Below, piece after piece: positions 15,080-15,280 of a DNA stretch of 15,280 bases (position 1 is the stretch's first letter; every line of letters starts with the position of its first letter). The DNA comes from an uncultured Eubacteriales bacterium (GTDB taxonomy: Bacteria; Bacillota; Clostridia; UMGS1883). The notes below the pieces were generated by a model. The model worked only from the letters and a program-made list of their open reading frames with translations. It was not told the origin of the DNA and did not search any database. A program made the position numbers and the translations under genes. Location of the stretch: positions 1 through 15,280 of the forward strand of contig CAJJUC010000042.1 in assembly GCA_905195005.1 (NCBI GenBank). Reading direction: 5' to 3'.

Positions 15080-15098
15080 TTTCTCAAACAATATCCTC
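15054..15098 (-). terminator. Probable terminator of tRNA-Ser
   Basis: On the - strand a 15-base-pair stem (15098-15084 with 15079-15065) closed by a GAAA tetraloop is followed by TTTCTCCTTTT (15064-15054). Two pairs are G-U on the - strand but C.A mismatches on the + strand, so the structure favours - strand RNA. It lies 48 bases beyond the tRNA 3' end, inside the recombinase remnant. Confidence 0.6.
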
Positions 15099-15106
15099 AA
15101 CTGTTC

Positions 15107-15142
15107 CGTAAATACACTTGCTTGTCCAAAAGTGTATTTATG
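15107..15142. repeat. 13-bp inverted repeat beside the tRNA-Ser 3' end
   Basis: CGTAAATACACTT (15107-15119) and AAGTGTATTTATG (15130-15142) form a stem with one G-U pair and a ten-base loop. It ends three bases from the encoded CCA of the tRNA. No T-run follows on either strand, so it is not a standard terminator; it could be a processing signal or an old recombination site. Confidence 0.5.
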
Positions 15143-15145
15143 TAA

Positions 15146-15237
15146 TGGCGGAGAAGGAGGGATTCGAACCCTCGCGCCGGTTTCCCGACCTACGCCCTTA
15201 GCAGGGGCGCCTCTTCGACCTGCTTGAGTACTTCTCC
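15146..15237 (-). tRNA. tRNA-Ser, anticodon GCU
   Basis: A 92-base class II tRNA with encoded CCA (15148-15146). The acceptor stem pairs GGAGAAG (15237-15231) with CTTCTCC (15156-15150), followed by discriminator G. The anticodon stem CGCCC/GGGCG holds the loop CTGCTAA with GCU at 15202-15200, reading AGC and AGU serine codons. The long variable arm GTCGG/CCGGC with a GAAA loop is typical of serine tRNAs, and the T arm GAGGG-TTCGAAT-CCCTC is perfect. The promoter is not in the 43 bases remaining before the window end, so it is probably in a tRNA cluster or promoted outside. No other feature is seen in 15238-15280 apart from a small CAAAGG/CCTTTG hairpin. Confidence 0.97.
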
Positions 15238-15280
15238 AAATGCAGTAAAGCTAAATTCAAAGGACAAGCCTTTGCATGTT

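Noticed and set aside
14759..15100. A 113-codon - strand ORF opposite the recombinase remnant
   Set aside because: It is mostly antisense to the recognisable recombinase tail and shows no family motif or start signal.
15256..15274. Small CAAAGG/CCTTTG hairpin near the window end
   Set aside because: Only six base pairs and cut off from its context; it could be chance and no role can be supported.
1..15280. CRISPR array or tandem repeat block
   Set aside because: No regularly spaced repeats were seen; the only repeats are the inverted repeats listed as operator, terminators and hairpins.

Overview
The window reads as a chromosomal segment of a low-to-moderate GC Gram-positive bacterium of the class Clostridia (an Oscillospiraceae/Ruminococcaceae-like gut lineage is my best guess). 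The reasons are a perfect CIRCE operator in front of hrcA-grpE-dnaK-dnaJ, prmA and rsmE following directly, a short DnaK without the Gram-negative subdomain IB insert, a single-chain PurL of the type common in Clostridia, strong Shine-Dalgarno sites, and an ECF-type transporter component.

Layout. (1) 2-2266: the 3' two thirds of purL, cut by the window edge and closed by a terminator. (2) 2348-10629: a probable seven-gene heat-shock/translation operon on the + strand. A consensus promoter and CIRCE are followed by hrcA, grpE, dnaK, dnaJ, prmA, rsmE and a large ORF that fuses a compact phosphopantetheinyl-transferase-like domain to a DUF1015 protein; a hairpin with a T-run ends the operon. (3) 10653-12342: a divergent pair, a MocR/PdxR-like regulator (-) and an ECF-transporter S component (+), read from overlapping back-to-back promoters. 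This looks like a self-contained vitamin-uptake unit, with B6 the best guess, but the regulator has lost about 100 C-terminal residues. (4) 12437-14620: a second divergent pair, a Gfo/Idh/MocA oxidoreductase resembling GH109 glycosidases (-) and an AraC regulator (+), probably a small sugar-utilisation module. (5) 14621-15145: no intact gene. It holds two gene tails, one like the end of a type I restriction HsdR subunit (-) and one like the end of a large serine recombinase (+), which look like the two outer ends of a deleted mobile or defence island. (6) 15146-15237: tRNA-Ser(GCU) on the - strand.

The genes in region 2 work together. HrcA represses at CIRCE; DnaK, DnaJ and GrpE form the Hsp70 machine; PrmA and RsmE modify the ribosome. 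The points I would look at first are the PPTase-DUF1015 fusion with an internal ribosome binding site, the C-terminally truncated MocR regulator with overlapping divergent promoters, the two mutually exclusive hairpins between dnaK and dnaJ, and the island scar beside tRNA-Ser. I did not find an obviously complete new defence or mobile system. All homology statements come from reading motifs by eye, without database searches.
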